This document shows positions 26,833-35,022 of a DNA stretch of 63,209 nucleotides, piece after piece. Location: contig DKYL01000091.1 of NCBI GenBank assembly GCA_002493325.1, positions 53,029 to 116,237 on the forward strand, written 5' to 3'. Both the position numbers and the translations under genes were made by a program. The stretch comes from Ruminococcaceae bacterium UBA7101 (lineage in GTDB: Bacteria; Bacillota; Clostridia; Oscillospirales; Acutalibacteraceae). A model generated the notes under the pieces. The model was not told the origin of the DNA. It saw only the letters and a program-made list of their open reading frames with translations, and ran no database searches. Numbering within the stretch: position 1 is the stretch's first letter; each line of letters begins with the position of its first letter.

Positions 26833-27318
26833 CTATATTGTCAGTTCATTTTCTTCCTTGATATCAATTGCTTTTCTGAACACCTGCTTAATAACCTGCA
26901 GAACAATTGCCATAAAAAGCTCACCCAGTGAAAGCAGAGAAAACACGATGATAAAATCATAGACATCGGATACCAGACTGATTACAACGGACACAATGCC
27001 CACAACAGAAGCATAGACACAGGCATAGCTGATTATATTCAGATACTTTAATGTTGCAGCCTCAAACACCAAATCCTTTTTTATATTTGTAAGCAGCTTA
27101 TCAATGCAGACAAGTGCCGCATAGCCTGCCGGCACAACGGCATAAAACGGAAAGGATAAAAGCCTGATCTGAAACTCCTCAATAAGCTTAAAGCTATCTC
27201 CGTCCCAGGTAATTGTTCCTGTTGTAATGAACCACATAACAAATACAACCGCAGCAAGCAGTATGTAACAGATTTTTATGATTACTTTAAGAATATCAAC
27301 TGATTTATTTTGATACAT
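26833..27318 (-). CDS. DUF2975 family membrane protein
   Basis: A 161-residue protein with four membrane helices and the arrangement of DUF2975 proteins: a first helix (IIKICYILLAAVVFVMWFI), an extracytoplasmic stretch, then helices at about 52-70, 90-115 and 120-142, and a charged C-terminal tail ending IKEENELTI. I start at the ATG at 27318 with AAAGGAG eight bases upstream; earlier in-frame ATGs fall before or inside that Shine-Dalgarno. It is first in a unit with the YozG-like regulator and the DUF4173-like protein. Molecular function is unknown. Confidence 0.8.
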   Translation of the reverse strand: MYQNKSVDILKVIIKICYILLAAVVFVMWFITTGTITWDGDSFKLIEEFQIRLLSFPFYAVVPAGYAALVCIDKLLTNIKKDLVFEAATLKYLNIISYACVYASVVGIVSVVISLVSDVYDFIIVFSLLSLGELFMAIVLQVIKQVFRKAIDIKEENELTI

Positions 27319-27340
27319 AAACATCACTCCTTTGACTTCC

Positions 27341-27368
27341 ATTATATTCAATAATTATCGTTTGTCAA
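27341..27368 (-). promoter_or_regulatory. promoter of the DUF2975 unit
   Basis: TTGACA (27368-27363) and TATAAT (27346-27341) are 16 bases apart on the minus strand. The predicted start lies only about 15 bases before the ATG, so the leader is nearly absent apart from the Shine-Dalgarno. Confidence 0.75.
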
Positions 27369-27422
27369 TAATTAATTATTATTTTTCATAAATTTTTCTA
27401 TTTCATCTATAAAGCCTTATGC

Positions 27423-27454
27423 AAAAAAACAGAGATTTCAAAATGAAATCTCTG
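27423..27454 (-). terminator. terminator of the fumarase-mannosidase operon
   Basis: On the minus strand an 11-bp perfect stem (CAGAGATTTCA with TGAAATCTCTG) and a 3-base loop are followed by seven T. It lies 11 bases beyond the stop of the 129-residue protein gene. Confidence 0.95.
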
Positions 27455-27464
27455 TCTGATATAT

Positions 27465-27854
27465 TTATTTAAACACAATTTTAACCGGATTTTTCTTATT
27501 GAATTTCTCAAGCTCCTCAGCAAGCTGTTTCAGCTCGTCATCATTAATCAGCTCTTTTTCCTCGGGATAATCCCAGCGTTCAAAAGGATTCTTACGGGTA
27601 CAAAGCATTTTCCCGTCACTGAGCACCCAAGGGAAAGCAAGGATTTTACGCTTATTCTTAACAAAATAAAGAATACCCGTACTGCCCTTTGACACATTTT
27701 TAAAATAGGCTAAGCCCTTAGCCTCTTTCATCAAAATTCTGATTTGCTGGTCAGGGGGAAGATTTCTGAATGAACGGCGGTTAATCAAAGGAAAAATAAC
27801 CACACCGAGAACAACCAGAACAACTGCTATTATAATTATCTGCTGTATGGTCAT
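27465..27854 (-). CDS. membrane-anchored protein of unknown function
   Basis: A 129-residue protein. An N-terminal hydrophobic helix (IIIIAVVLVVLGVVIFPLI) acts as an uncleaved anchor, followed by a charged, soluble domain of about 105 residues with FRNLPPDQQIRILMKEAKGL and a Lys-rich C terminus. I do not recognise a family. Its ATG shares one base with the stop of the GH38 gene (TAATG), so it is translationally coupled and probably works or is dosed with it. It is the last gene before the operon terminator. Confidence 0.75.
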   Translation of the reverse strand: MTIQQIIIIAVVLVVLGVVIFPLINRRSFRNLPPDQQIRILMKEAKGLAYFKNVSKGSTGILYFVKNKRKILAFPWVLSDGKMLCTRKNPFERWDYPEEKELINDDELKQLAEELEKFNKKNPVKIVFK

Positions 27855-30778
27855 TATTCCACCCCTATTGTAATGATTTCAAACGGCTTGTATTCAATAA
27901 CATCGGTTTCGCCCTCAAGCTCTTCAAGCATATTAAGGAGCTTAACCTTTTTATCAAGCTTAATTCTGCCGCGCTTTCCGTCCTGCTCACTAAGACGGAT
28001 AACAGTCATATCGCTGTCCTCTGCCTTCTTCATTGCCTGAAGATAAAGCGGTGCAAAGGTGTTGCCGTTATATTGTGCATCTGCCTTAACAAGCGGTACA
28101 TTATACTGAAAAGCGATATTGTTAATGCCTGCCTGAACAGCATCATTACGATGCGGCATAATCATATAACAGAAATTGTGCATACCCATATCACTTGTAA
28201 CATCAGGTCTGATGGTAGCACGAAGAAGTGAAAGTGACATAACATTGTTATCAAAGCCGATACCGTATTTTCCGTCATTGATAATAGCTACACCGCCGTC
28301 AGTTTCAGCAAGGTCTGCCCACTTATGGTGACAGGTTTCAAACCTTGCCTGCTGCCAGGTTGTATTTTTGTGCGTATCACGCTCAATAAAGCCTGCAGAT
28401 GTATCGCAAAGCGCCTTTCTTGTCAAAACATTACAACCAAATTCAGCCTTGGCAAGCTTATGCTTTTCGTTCCAGTCAACAATATTTTCAACCTCAATTC
28501 CCCTGCTTCTTCTGAACAGACGGATAAGCATTGTCCATGTTGACTTTTCGGTGGAAAGGACAGTTTTGAAGGTTGCACTTTCGCCGTCCTGCTCACAGAG
28601 TGCAAGAGGCTCTGTCACCTTAATTTCAATCTGCTTATCTTTATAGTCCGGGAGAATATCCCAGGCATCATAGTTGCCCGGGTTGTCGGTATAGATTTTC
28701 AGCTTATTGAAATCACCGTCTGCCCACTCCCTTTCAAGCTCCTTATCAAAGAGTGATGCGATTGAGCCGTCTGCATGAAACTGAACGGAATAGAATGGTG
28801 TTTCAACAGTGTCACCCACAGTAAGCCACTCTTTCTTATAGGAGGTTGCTCTCAGTGAAGCAGATGAAAGTGCAGGGATGTTAGGAATAATCCAGTTACC
28901 CTTGACACCATAGCGTGTTGCAGTACCTTTTTTGTTCGGCACAAAGGTTAATGCATCACGGGTAAAGTTAAGTGTGTTGAAATACTTTGTACCTGTGCCG
29001 ATCATGGTATCAAGACGCTTATTAATATCATCATAGTCCGCCATAGCATCCTCATAAACAGGGTGAATATGAGAGCCCGGCAGTATATCGTGGAACTGGT
29101 TAATGAGCAGCTTTTTATAAATATCTGTAAGCTCTGCGGTGTTATCCTCGCCACGGAGAACGGACAGCATTTCTGCTGTTCTCAGCTTATACTCAATCTG
29201 ACGGTTTTCACGTTTCATATTTGATTTTGTGGTAAATGTGCCGCGGTGCATCTCCAAATAAAGCTCGCCGTCCCAGGTTTCAAGGCTGTCATTATTTTTA
29301 AGATTTCTTTCTAAAAATTCAGCACCGCCCATATGCTCACACTTCGGCATAACAGACAGCTTTTCAAAACGGTGCATAAGCTCAATCATTTCCTCAGTAC
29401 AGCCTGAGCCGCCGTCACCGTATCCGAACATATTCATAGTCTGTCCGCCGCTGTCCTTGTCAATATAAGCCTCCCAGTTTTCCTGAATCTGTGAAGGCAT
29501 ATTCCAAGTGATAAAGTGTGTCGGAGGCACACAGGCTAAAATATCTGAGCCGTCAATACCTCGCCAGATAAAGTTATTATGGGGGAATCTATTGGTATCA
29601 TTCCAGGTGGAAATTTTGTTAGAAACAAAATATTCAACACCGCTCTTTTTCAGAATCTGCGGTAATATCCAGCTATTGCCGAAAACATCGGGCAGCCACG
29701 CATTATTGACGGTTTTGCCGAACATACGCTTATAGGTCTGCTGACCGTAAAGGCACTGACGAATAAGGCTCTCAGCACTCGGAACATTACAATCAGGCTC
29801 AACATACATTGCACCCACAGGCTCAAACTGACCCTTTGCAACCTTTTCCTTTAACTCCTCAAAGACCTCGGGATAATACTTTTCAAGTGTTTCATAAACA
29901 TACGGCTGTGTATGTGTATATTTGAAATCGGGGTATTTATCCATTAAACGAAGCTGAATAAGCACGGTTCTTAAATTCTTCTGAACAGCGTGTATTCTGC
30001 GCCAATAGTAAGCAATGTCAAGGTGTGAATGGGCAATCAGAGCCACATCACCGTTACCTTTATAGTTATCGTTCGCAAACACAACATCGTTCAGATACTG
30101 CTGACATTCCGCAACACCTGTCAGCTCGTCGCTGTCAAAGTCGATTAAGTTCATAGCGTTATTAAGCTCTTTATTGAGGAAATTGCGGTAATCCTCATTA
30201 AACAAATCACTTTTTGCAACATCAAGTAGAAGCTCAAAATCCCAAACCAAATCCTGCACGGCGTGATTAACGGTGCAGATATAAGCGCCCTCAAAAATCT
30301 GACGGCAGCCACGAACAGAAAGGCTTTCAGGATTACGCTCATCGTCAGGCTTTGAACGGTTATAGCCCATCATATCAAAATGAAGGGTTTCCTTATCATT
30401 GATATAGGGTGAAAGGAGCATACGCTCTCTGTTCGGGTCAACACCGCCAACATATTTGCCATTAACCTTAACGCAGATTTCAGCAGCGGTTTTAAGCGAA
30501 AACCACAGCTCCTTACCCTGCAGATCAGCAGGAATATCAACATCTGCTTTTATAAATGCCGTGCCGTCGGGAGTGAAATACATATCGCCCTTATTAAGCG
30601 GTCTGTAATCCTCACTGTAGTAGTCAAATTCCATTTCGCTGACCTGACGTGCATCACGAATCTGAAGATTTTTAATCTCCCACTTGTTGTCATAAATATA
30701 TCTTTTGAGCCAACCGAATCTTAAATCGGTCCACTCCTCGGGACGCATTGAGCGTCTGACAACCTTAATATGTGCCAT
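27854..30778 (-). CDS. GH38 family alpha-mannosidase (second copy, MAN2C1-like layout)
   Basis: A 974-residue family 38 alpha-mannosidase. A beta-sandwich-like N-terminal domain of about 240 residues precedes the catalytic domain, which begins IAHSHLDIAYYWR (H252, D254). The nucleophile is in LPDVFGNSW (D364), then MHRGTFTTKS and NQFHDILPGSHI complete the active site. This layout, with an N-terminal domain and about 1000 residues, is that of cytosolic bacterial and MAN2C1-type enzymes. No signal peptide is present. GGAG precedes the ATG. It lies within a tight operon between a NifU-like protein and a small anchored protein. Confidence 0.92.
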   Translation of the reverse strand: MAHIKVVRRSMRPEEWTDLRFGWLKRYIYDNKWEIKNLQIRDARQVSEMEFDYYSEDYRPLNKGDMYFTPDGTAFIKADVDIPADLQGKELWFSLKTAAEICVKVNGKYVGGVDPNRERMLLSPYINDKETLHFDMMGYNRSKPDDERNPESLSVRGCRQIFEGAYICTVNHAVQDLVWDFELLLDVAKSDLFNEDYRNFLNKELNNAMNLIDFDSDELTGVAECQQYLNDVVFANDNYKGNGDVALIAHSHLDIAYYWRRIHAVQKNLRTVLIQLRLMDKYPDFKYTHTQPYVYETLEKYYPEVFEELKEKVAKGQFEPVGAMYVEPDCNVPSAESLIRQCLYGQQTYKRMFGKTVNNAWLPDVFGNSWILPQILKKSGVEYFVSNKISTWNDTNRFPHNNFIWRGIDGSDILACVPPTHFITWNMPSQIQENWEAYIDKDSGGQTMNMFGYGDGGSGCTEEMIELMHRFEKLSVMPKCEHMGGAEFLERNLKNNDSLETWDGELYLEMHRGTFTTKSNMKRENRQIEYKLRTAEMLSVLRGEDNTAELTDIYKKLLINQFHDILPGSHIHPVYEDAMADYDDINKRLDTMIGTGTKYFNTLNFTRDALTFVPNKKGTATRYGVKGNWIIPNIPALSSASLRATSYKKEWLTVGDTVETPFYSVQFHADGSIASLFDKELEREWADGDFNKLKIYTDNPGNYDAWDILPDYKDKQIEIKVTEPLALCEQDGESATFKTVLSTEKSTWTMLIRLFRRSRGIEVENIVDWNEKHKLAKAEFGCNVLTRKALCDTSAGFIERDTHKNTTWQQARFETCHHKWADLAETDGGVAIINDGKYGIGFDNNVMSLSLLRATIRPDVTSDMGMHNFCYMIMPHRNDAVQAGINNIAFQYNVPLVKADAQYNGNTFAPLYLQAMKKAEDSDMTVIRLSEQDGKRGRIKLDKKVKLLNMLEELEGETDVIEYKPFEIITIGVE

Positions 30779-30790
30779 AGTTCACACTCC

Positions 30791-31033
30791 TTACATATCC
30801 TGAAAATAAGGCTTTTTGCGGATTGCAGTTACCTTAACAGTTTTATTTAAATCCTTCTTGATTTGCTCCTCAATCCAATCCGTGCAACGGTTAAGTATCA
30901 GGCATTTGGAACACTCACCTCTGAAAATGAGGGTAAGCTCGATGCCCTCAAGTGAAACAAATTCAACCCAGCCGCCGTCGCCCTGAAGCTTTGGCTGCAA
31001 AATATTTTCTACATAAGTCTGAACCTTATTCAT
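30791..31033 (-). CDS. NifU-like C-terminal domain protein
   Basis: An 80-residue protein matching the NifU C-terminal domain (Nfu type): LQPKLQGDGGWVEFVS near the start, then FRGECSKC with the CxxC pair that binds a bridging Fe-S cluster between subunits, and a C-terminal helix. Nfu proteins carry or deliver Fe-S clusters. Two differences from canonical copies are the Trp after DGG and a hydrophobic run after the cysteines. It lies between an old-yellow-enzyme-like reductase that has a Cys-rich tail and the mannosidase gene, so it may serve that reductase or the fumarase in the same operon; this is inference. Confidence 0.8.
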   Translation of the reverse strand: MNKVQTYVENILQPKLQGDGGWVEFVSLEGIELTLIFRGECSKCLILNRCTDWIEEQIKKDLNKTVKVTAIRKKPYFQDM

Positions 31034-31052
31034 AACTCATTCTCCGTTATAC

Positions 31053-32255
31053 TCATTTAATTTTGCCCATAAGGCATTTGGTGCTTTCCTTTTCAATCAC
31101 AAGACCGCAGTAGTTGCACATCACGCACTTTGCCTCCGTCTGTGTGCCGTCCTTGAATTTTCTGACCAAATTCGGCTCGCAGATAAAGGGTCTGCACATA
31201 GAAACAAAATCAGCCCTGCCGCTTGTGATTATATTTTCCATATCGCTTAACCTATGTATGCCGCCAACAACAATAATCGGTATTGAAACGGCTGCCTTTA
31301 TTTTATCGGCACTGTCAACATTGAAATTTTCAAGCGGTGTTGGCTGTTTGATAAGCGGGTTCACCAGATTCGCACCTGCAAGGGCAATCCTGCTTAATGC
31401 TTTCGGAAAGGAGGCACAGGGCTCTTTATATTTAAACACAGCCTCCATAGGCATAAGACGGCTTCGCATTGTGTTCATTCCGTCCTCAACCGTACCGCAG
31501 GAAACCTCGATACAGTCACAGCCGCTCTCTTCAAAAAGCTTTGCCGCCTGAATACTATCCTCAATCGTCATACCGCCCCTGCGGTTATCGGTTGCAGAGA
31601 ACTTTATCCAAACAGGAAGGCTTGTTTCTGTTTTAATCTTTTTTATAATTTCGCAGACAATTCTGCATCTGTTTTCAAGAGTAGCGCCCCATTTGTCTGT
31701 TCTCTGATTACCATACGGAGATAAGAAATCATGGAGCAGATAACCGTGACCGCAGTGAAGCTGAACACCGTCAAAGCCTGCTTTCTCTGCCCTTTTGGCT
31801 GCATGCAGAAAATCATAGATAATATCATAAATTTCTTTTTCATTGAGCCTTTTGGCTTTATCAGGATAGAACAAATGACGCTTTGCGGTAGGTGCAACCT
31901 TCTGCATACCGATTGCCTTTGATGAGGTCTGTCTGCCGCAGTGTGCAAGCTGAAAAATAATGGGTGTGCCATACTCGTGCACGGCATCGGTCAGCTTTTT
32001 GTAATCAGCTATCAGCTCATCACTGTCTGCCCTGAGCATTCTCGGATACGGTGACATACCGTTTGCACTGACAGCCGCATAGCCTGTGATAATACAGCCC
32101 ACATCATTCTTAGCAAGATTGACGTATTTGCTGATAAGCTTTGGGGCAGGTGCACCCTTTTCGTCAGCCAAGCCGTCGTGTGTAGCTGAACGGATGATTC
32201 TGTTTTTAAGCTTTACACTGCCGATTGAGGCAGGATTCAAAACAACATTAGCCAT
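31053..32255 (-). CDS. old yellow enzyme-like NADH:flavin oxidoreductase with Cys-rich tail
   Basis: A 400-residue FMN-dependent TIM-barrel reductase of the OYE/enoate-reductase branch. Visible are KLKNRIIRSATHDGLADE, FQLAHCGRQT, the HCGHGYLLHDFLSPYGNQRTD active-site loop, and VVGGIHR near the phosphate site. The C terminus has CVMCNYC and a later Cys after ten residues, similar to the 4Fe-4S motif of enoate and 2,4-dienoyl-CoA reductases, but the flavodoxin-like NAD/FAD domains of those long enzymes are missing. The start at 32255 has AAGGA upstream and overlaps the phosphohexomutase gene by 8 bases; an earlier in-frame ATG would sit far inside that gene. Substrate unknown. Confidence 0.85.
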   Translation of the reverse strand: MANVVLNPASIGSVKLKNRIIRSATHDGLADEKGAPAPKLISKYVNLAKNDVGCIITGYAAVSANGMSPYPRMLRADSDELIADYKKLTDAVHEYGTPIIFQLAHCGRQTSSKAIGMQKVAPTAKRHLFYPDKAKRLNEKEIYDIIYDFLHAAKRAEKAGFDGVQLHCGHGYLLHDFLSPYGNQRTDKWGATLENRCRIVCEIIKKIKTETSLPVWIKFSATDNRRGGMTIEDSIQAAKLFEESGCDCIEVSCGTVEDGMNTMRSRLMPMEAVFKYKEPCASFPKALSRIALAGANLVNPLIKQPTPLENFNVDSADKIKAAVSIPIIVVGGIHRLSDMENIITSGRADFVSMCRPFICEPNLVRKFKDGTQTEAKCVMCNYCGLVIEKESTKCLMGKIK

Positions 32256-33876
32256 TGATGATTTCCTTAATTGTTTCTCTGATATTTTCAAGTCTTGCCC
32301 TGGCATTATCCTTAACAGGGTCAACAATGGAATAATAAACCTTGATTTTCGGCTCTGTTCCCGATGGTCTTACTGCCATCCAGGAGCCGTCATTCCAGAT
32401 ATATTTAAGCACATTTTCCTTAGGCAAATCACGAATACCCTCTGAAAAATCAATAATTTTATCAATACCGTCAAAGAGTGCCTTACCCTTATTTCTGAAA
32501 TAGGTCATAAGTGACTGAATTTTCTCGGCACCATCCTTGCCATTCAACACAAAGCTGTCAAGATAATCAAGGTAATAGCCGTATTCGTCATAGATTTCAT
32601 TAAGACCGTCAACAAGCGTTTTGCCCTGATTTTTATACCATGCCGCCATCTGGCAGATAAGCATAGAGGACACAACGGCATCCTTATCCCTTGCGTGAGT
32701 ACCTACAAGGTAACCGTAGCTTTCCTCATAGCCGATAACAAACTCCTGCTCGCCGCTTTCTTCATACTTATTAATCTTGTCGCCGATATATTTAAAGCCT
32801 GTTAAGGTTTCCTCTATCTGCAAGCCAAACTTTTTGCCGATGTCTGCGCCAAGCTCTGAGGTAACGATTGTTTTAACAAGTGTTGATTTTTCGTTAAGCG
32901 TTGCTTTTTTCATTGTGAGAACAAACTTAACAAGCAGTGCACCTGTCTGATTGCCTGTAAAGAGCACATACTCATCACCATTCTTAACGGCAATGCCCAC
33001 TCGATCGCAGTCGGGGTCCGTACCGAGAACAAGATCTGCGCCGATTTCCTTAGCCTTTTCAATCGCAAGGGTCAAAGCATCCTTTTCCTCAGGATTGGGT
33101 GAACGGACTGTAGAGAAATTACCGTCAGGCAGCTCCTGCTCCTTAACAATTGTAACGTCCATACCCTCTAACATTCTGCGAACAGGAATATTGCCTGTGC
33201 CGTGAAGCGGTGTATAAACGATTTTCAAATCACTCTTTTCTTCATAAAGCGACTGCTTTTTAACCTCAGCTAAAAATGCTGAAAGCTCCTTTTCACCGAT
33301 ATATGTAATCAGGTCGCTGTCTTCCATAAACGGAATTGCGGAATAATCGTTAATATCATTAATGAAACCAATTGCATTTTTGGCATCCTCTGTACAGAAC
33401 TGACAGCCCTTGCTGTCATAAACCTTATAGCCGTTATACTCCTTTGGGTTATGTGAAGCAGTGAGCATAACGCCTGCAGTGCAGTTTAAATAATGTATTG
33501 TAAAGGACAGCACAGGAACAGGCACAACCATTTCATAAATAAACACCTTAATGCCCTGTGATGCAAAAACACCTGCTGCTGTCTTTGCAAAATATTGCGA
33601 ATTGTTACGGGTGTCATAAGCAATTGCAACAGAAATGTCACCGCTGTCTTTGCTCTTTAAATACCTTGCAAGACCAAGCGTTGCCTTGCCCACAGTATAT
33701 TTGTTCATACGGTTTGAGCCTGCACCCATAACACCGCGGAGTCCGCCTGTGCCAAAGGCTAAGTCCTTATAAAATCTGTCCTCTATTTCCTTTTCATCGG
33801 TCAGTGCTTCAAGCTCTGCTTTTGTAGCTTCATCAGCAAAATCAAGCCACTGCTTGTATTTATCCTTATAGGTCAT
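32248..33876 (-). CDS. phosphoglucomutase/phosphomannomutase
   Basis: A 542-residue alpha-D-phosphohexomutase, length as in PgcA-type enzymes. The phosphoserine loop TASHNPKEYNGYK (S141), the metal site GTDPDCDRVG, the sugar-binding EESYGYLVG and the phosphate-binding RPSGTEPKIKVY motif are all present. It interconverts hexose 1- and 6-phosphates. I chose the ATG at 33876 with GGAGG eight bases upstream over one six codons earlier that shares a base with the previous stop. In this operon with a mannosidase it may process mannose phosphates, but the glucose versus mannose preference cannot be read. Confidence 0.92.
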   Translation of the reverse strand: MTYKDKYKQWLDFADEATKAELEALTDEKEIEDRFYKDLAFGTGGLRGVMGAGSNRMNKYTVGKATLGLARYLKSKDSGDISVAIAYDTRNNSQYFAKTAAGVFASQGIKVFIYEMVVPVPVLSFTIHYLNCTAGVMLTASHNPKEYNGYKVYDSKGCQFCTEDAKNAIGFINDINDYSAIPFMEDSDLITYIGEKELSAFLAEVKKQSLYEEKSDLKIVYTPLHGTGNIPVRRMLEGMDVTIVKEQELPDGNFSTVRSPNPEEKDALTLAIEKAKEIGADLVLGTDPDCDRVGIAVKNGDEYVLFTGNQTGALLVKFVLTMKKATLNEKSTLVKTIVTSELGADIGKKFGLQIEETLTGFKYIGDKINKYEESGEQEFVIGYEESYGYLVGTHARDKDAVVSSMLICQMAAWYKNQGKTLVDGLNEIYDEYGYYLDYLDSFVLNGKDGAEKIQSLMTYFRNKGKALFDGIDKIIDFSEGIRDLPKENVLKYIWNDGSWMAVRPSGTEPKIKVYYSIVDPVKDNARARLENIRETIKEIING

Positions 33877-33893
33877 AAACAAAACCTCCTGCA

Positions 33894-35009
33894 TTATTTA
33901 AAGTACATATAATACTGGCATTTAATCATACCGTTATAAAGCTTTCTTCTTTTATCAGCCTTCCTGCCGAAAACCTTTTCAAACTCCTCGTCGGGAGAAA
34001 TAATTCCGTAAGACCAGCCTCTTTTTGCAACAAACTTTTCGCCCATTATGCGGTAAATTTTTTCTGCCTCTTTAATATCAAGCATTCTTTCACCATAGGG
34101 CGGATTTGTTATGAGTGTGCCGCGCTCCGTGGTTGGCTCGAAGAATTTAATATCCTTTTCGCTGAGCTTTAAGAATTTGTCCACTTTTATTCTTTTGGCA
34201 TTCATCATTGTAAGCTCCAGCGCCTTAGGGTCAATATCACTGCCGAAGGCTGTAAAATCGGTATCTGTCTTGATAATATCGTGACAGCGTTCACGCTCCT
34301 GCTTCCACGCACTTTCAGGGAGGAGTCCCCACCTGTCACATTCAAAGTTGCGGTTAATACCGGGTGCAATGTTATGTGCAAGCATAGCACCCTCAATCAA
34401 TATTGTACCGCTGCCGCAGCAAGGGTCATAAAGGGTGTGATAATGCCTGAGCCTTGAAAGGCTGCACATAGCTGCTGCCAGTGTTTCCCTTATCGGAGCG
34501 TCATTGCTTTCAGGTCTGTAACCACGTTTATGAAGTCCCCTGCCCGTTGTGTCAAGCATTACGGTAACCTCGTCCTTCATAATGGAAAACTGGATTTGGT
34601 GAACAGGACCGCTTTCCTCAAACCAGGTCATATTATAATCAGCTTTGAGCGATTCCACAACTGCTTTTTTAATTATTTTCTGGCAATCGGGCACGGAGTG
34701 AAGAACGGAGTTGATACTGTAGCCTTTCACGGGGAACGTATCAGCCGAACCGATAAACTCGGACCAGGGCAGATTTTTAACACCCTGAAAAAGCTCCTCA
34801 AAGGTCACTGCCTTGAATCTGTCAAGAACAATTAAAATTCTTTCCGCATAACGGCTGTTGATATTTGCACGGGCAAGAATATTTGAGTCACCCTCAAAAA
34901 ACACTCTGCCGTTTTCGGCACAGACATTCTGTGCCTCCATATTTTTTAAATCATCGCTTACCAAGCCTTCCAAACCTAAAAGGCAGGGTGCAACCATCTG
35001 AATATACAT
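33894..35009 (-). CDS. THUMP-domain RNA methyltransferase (RlmL/YpsC-like, N2-guanine)
   Basis: A 371-residue protein: a ferredoxin-like plus THUMP N-terminal half (about 1-160) that binds RNA, then a Rossmann methyltransferase. DPCCGSGTILIEGAMLAHN is the SAM motif, and TNPPYGERM is the NPPY catalytic motif of N2-guanine or N6-adenine methylation. Firmicute homologues (YpsC) modify 23S rRNA. The start is the ATG at 35009, after AAGGA and 13 bases past the fumarase gene; the reading frame stays open far upstream but without family similarity. Confidence 0.9.
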   Translation of the reverse strand: MYIQMVAPCLLGLEGLVSDDLKNMEAQNVCAENGRVFFEGDSNILARANINSRYAERILIVLDRFKAVTFEELFQGVKNLPWSEFIGSADTFPVKGYSINSVLHSVPDCQKIIKKAVVESLKADYNMTWFEESGPVHQIQFSIMKDEVTVMLDTTGRGLHKRGYRPESNDAPIRETLAAAMCSLSRLRHYHTLYDPCCGSGTILIEGAMLAHNIAPGINRNFECDRWGLLPESAWKQERERCHDIIKTDTDFTAFGSDIDPKALELTMMNAKRIKVDKFLKLSEKDIKFFEPTTERGTLITNPPYGERMLDIKEAEKIYRIMGEKFVAKRGWSYGIISPDEEFEKVFGRKADKRRKLYNGMIKCQYYMYFK

Positions 35010-35022
35010 AAATAAAATTCCT

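Noticed and set aside
33894..35009. Possible fumarase beta subunit next to alpha
   Set aside because: The gene carries THUMP and NPPY methyltransferase motifs and nothing resembling the fumarase beta fold.
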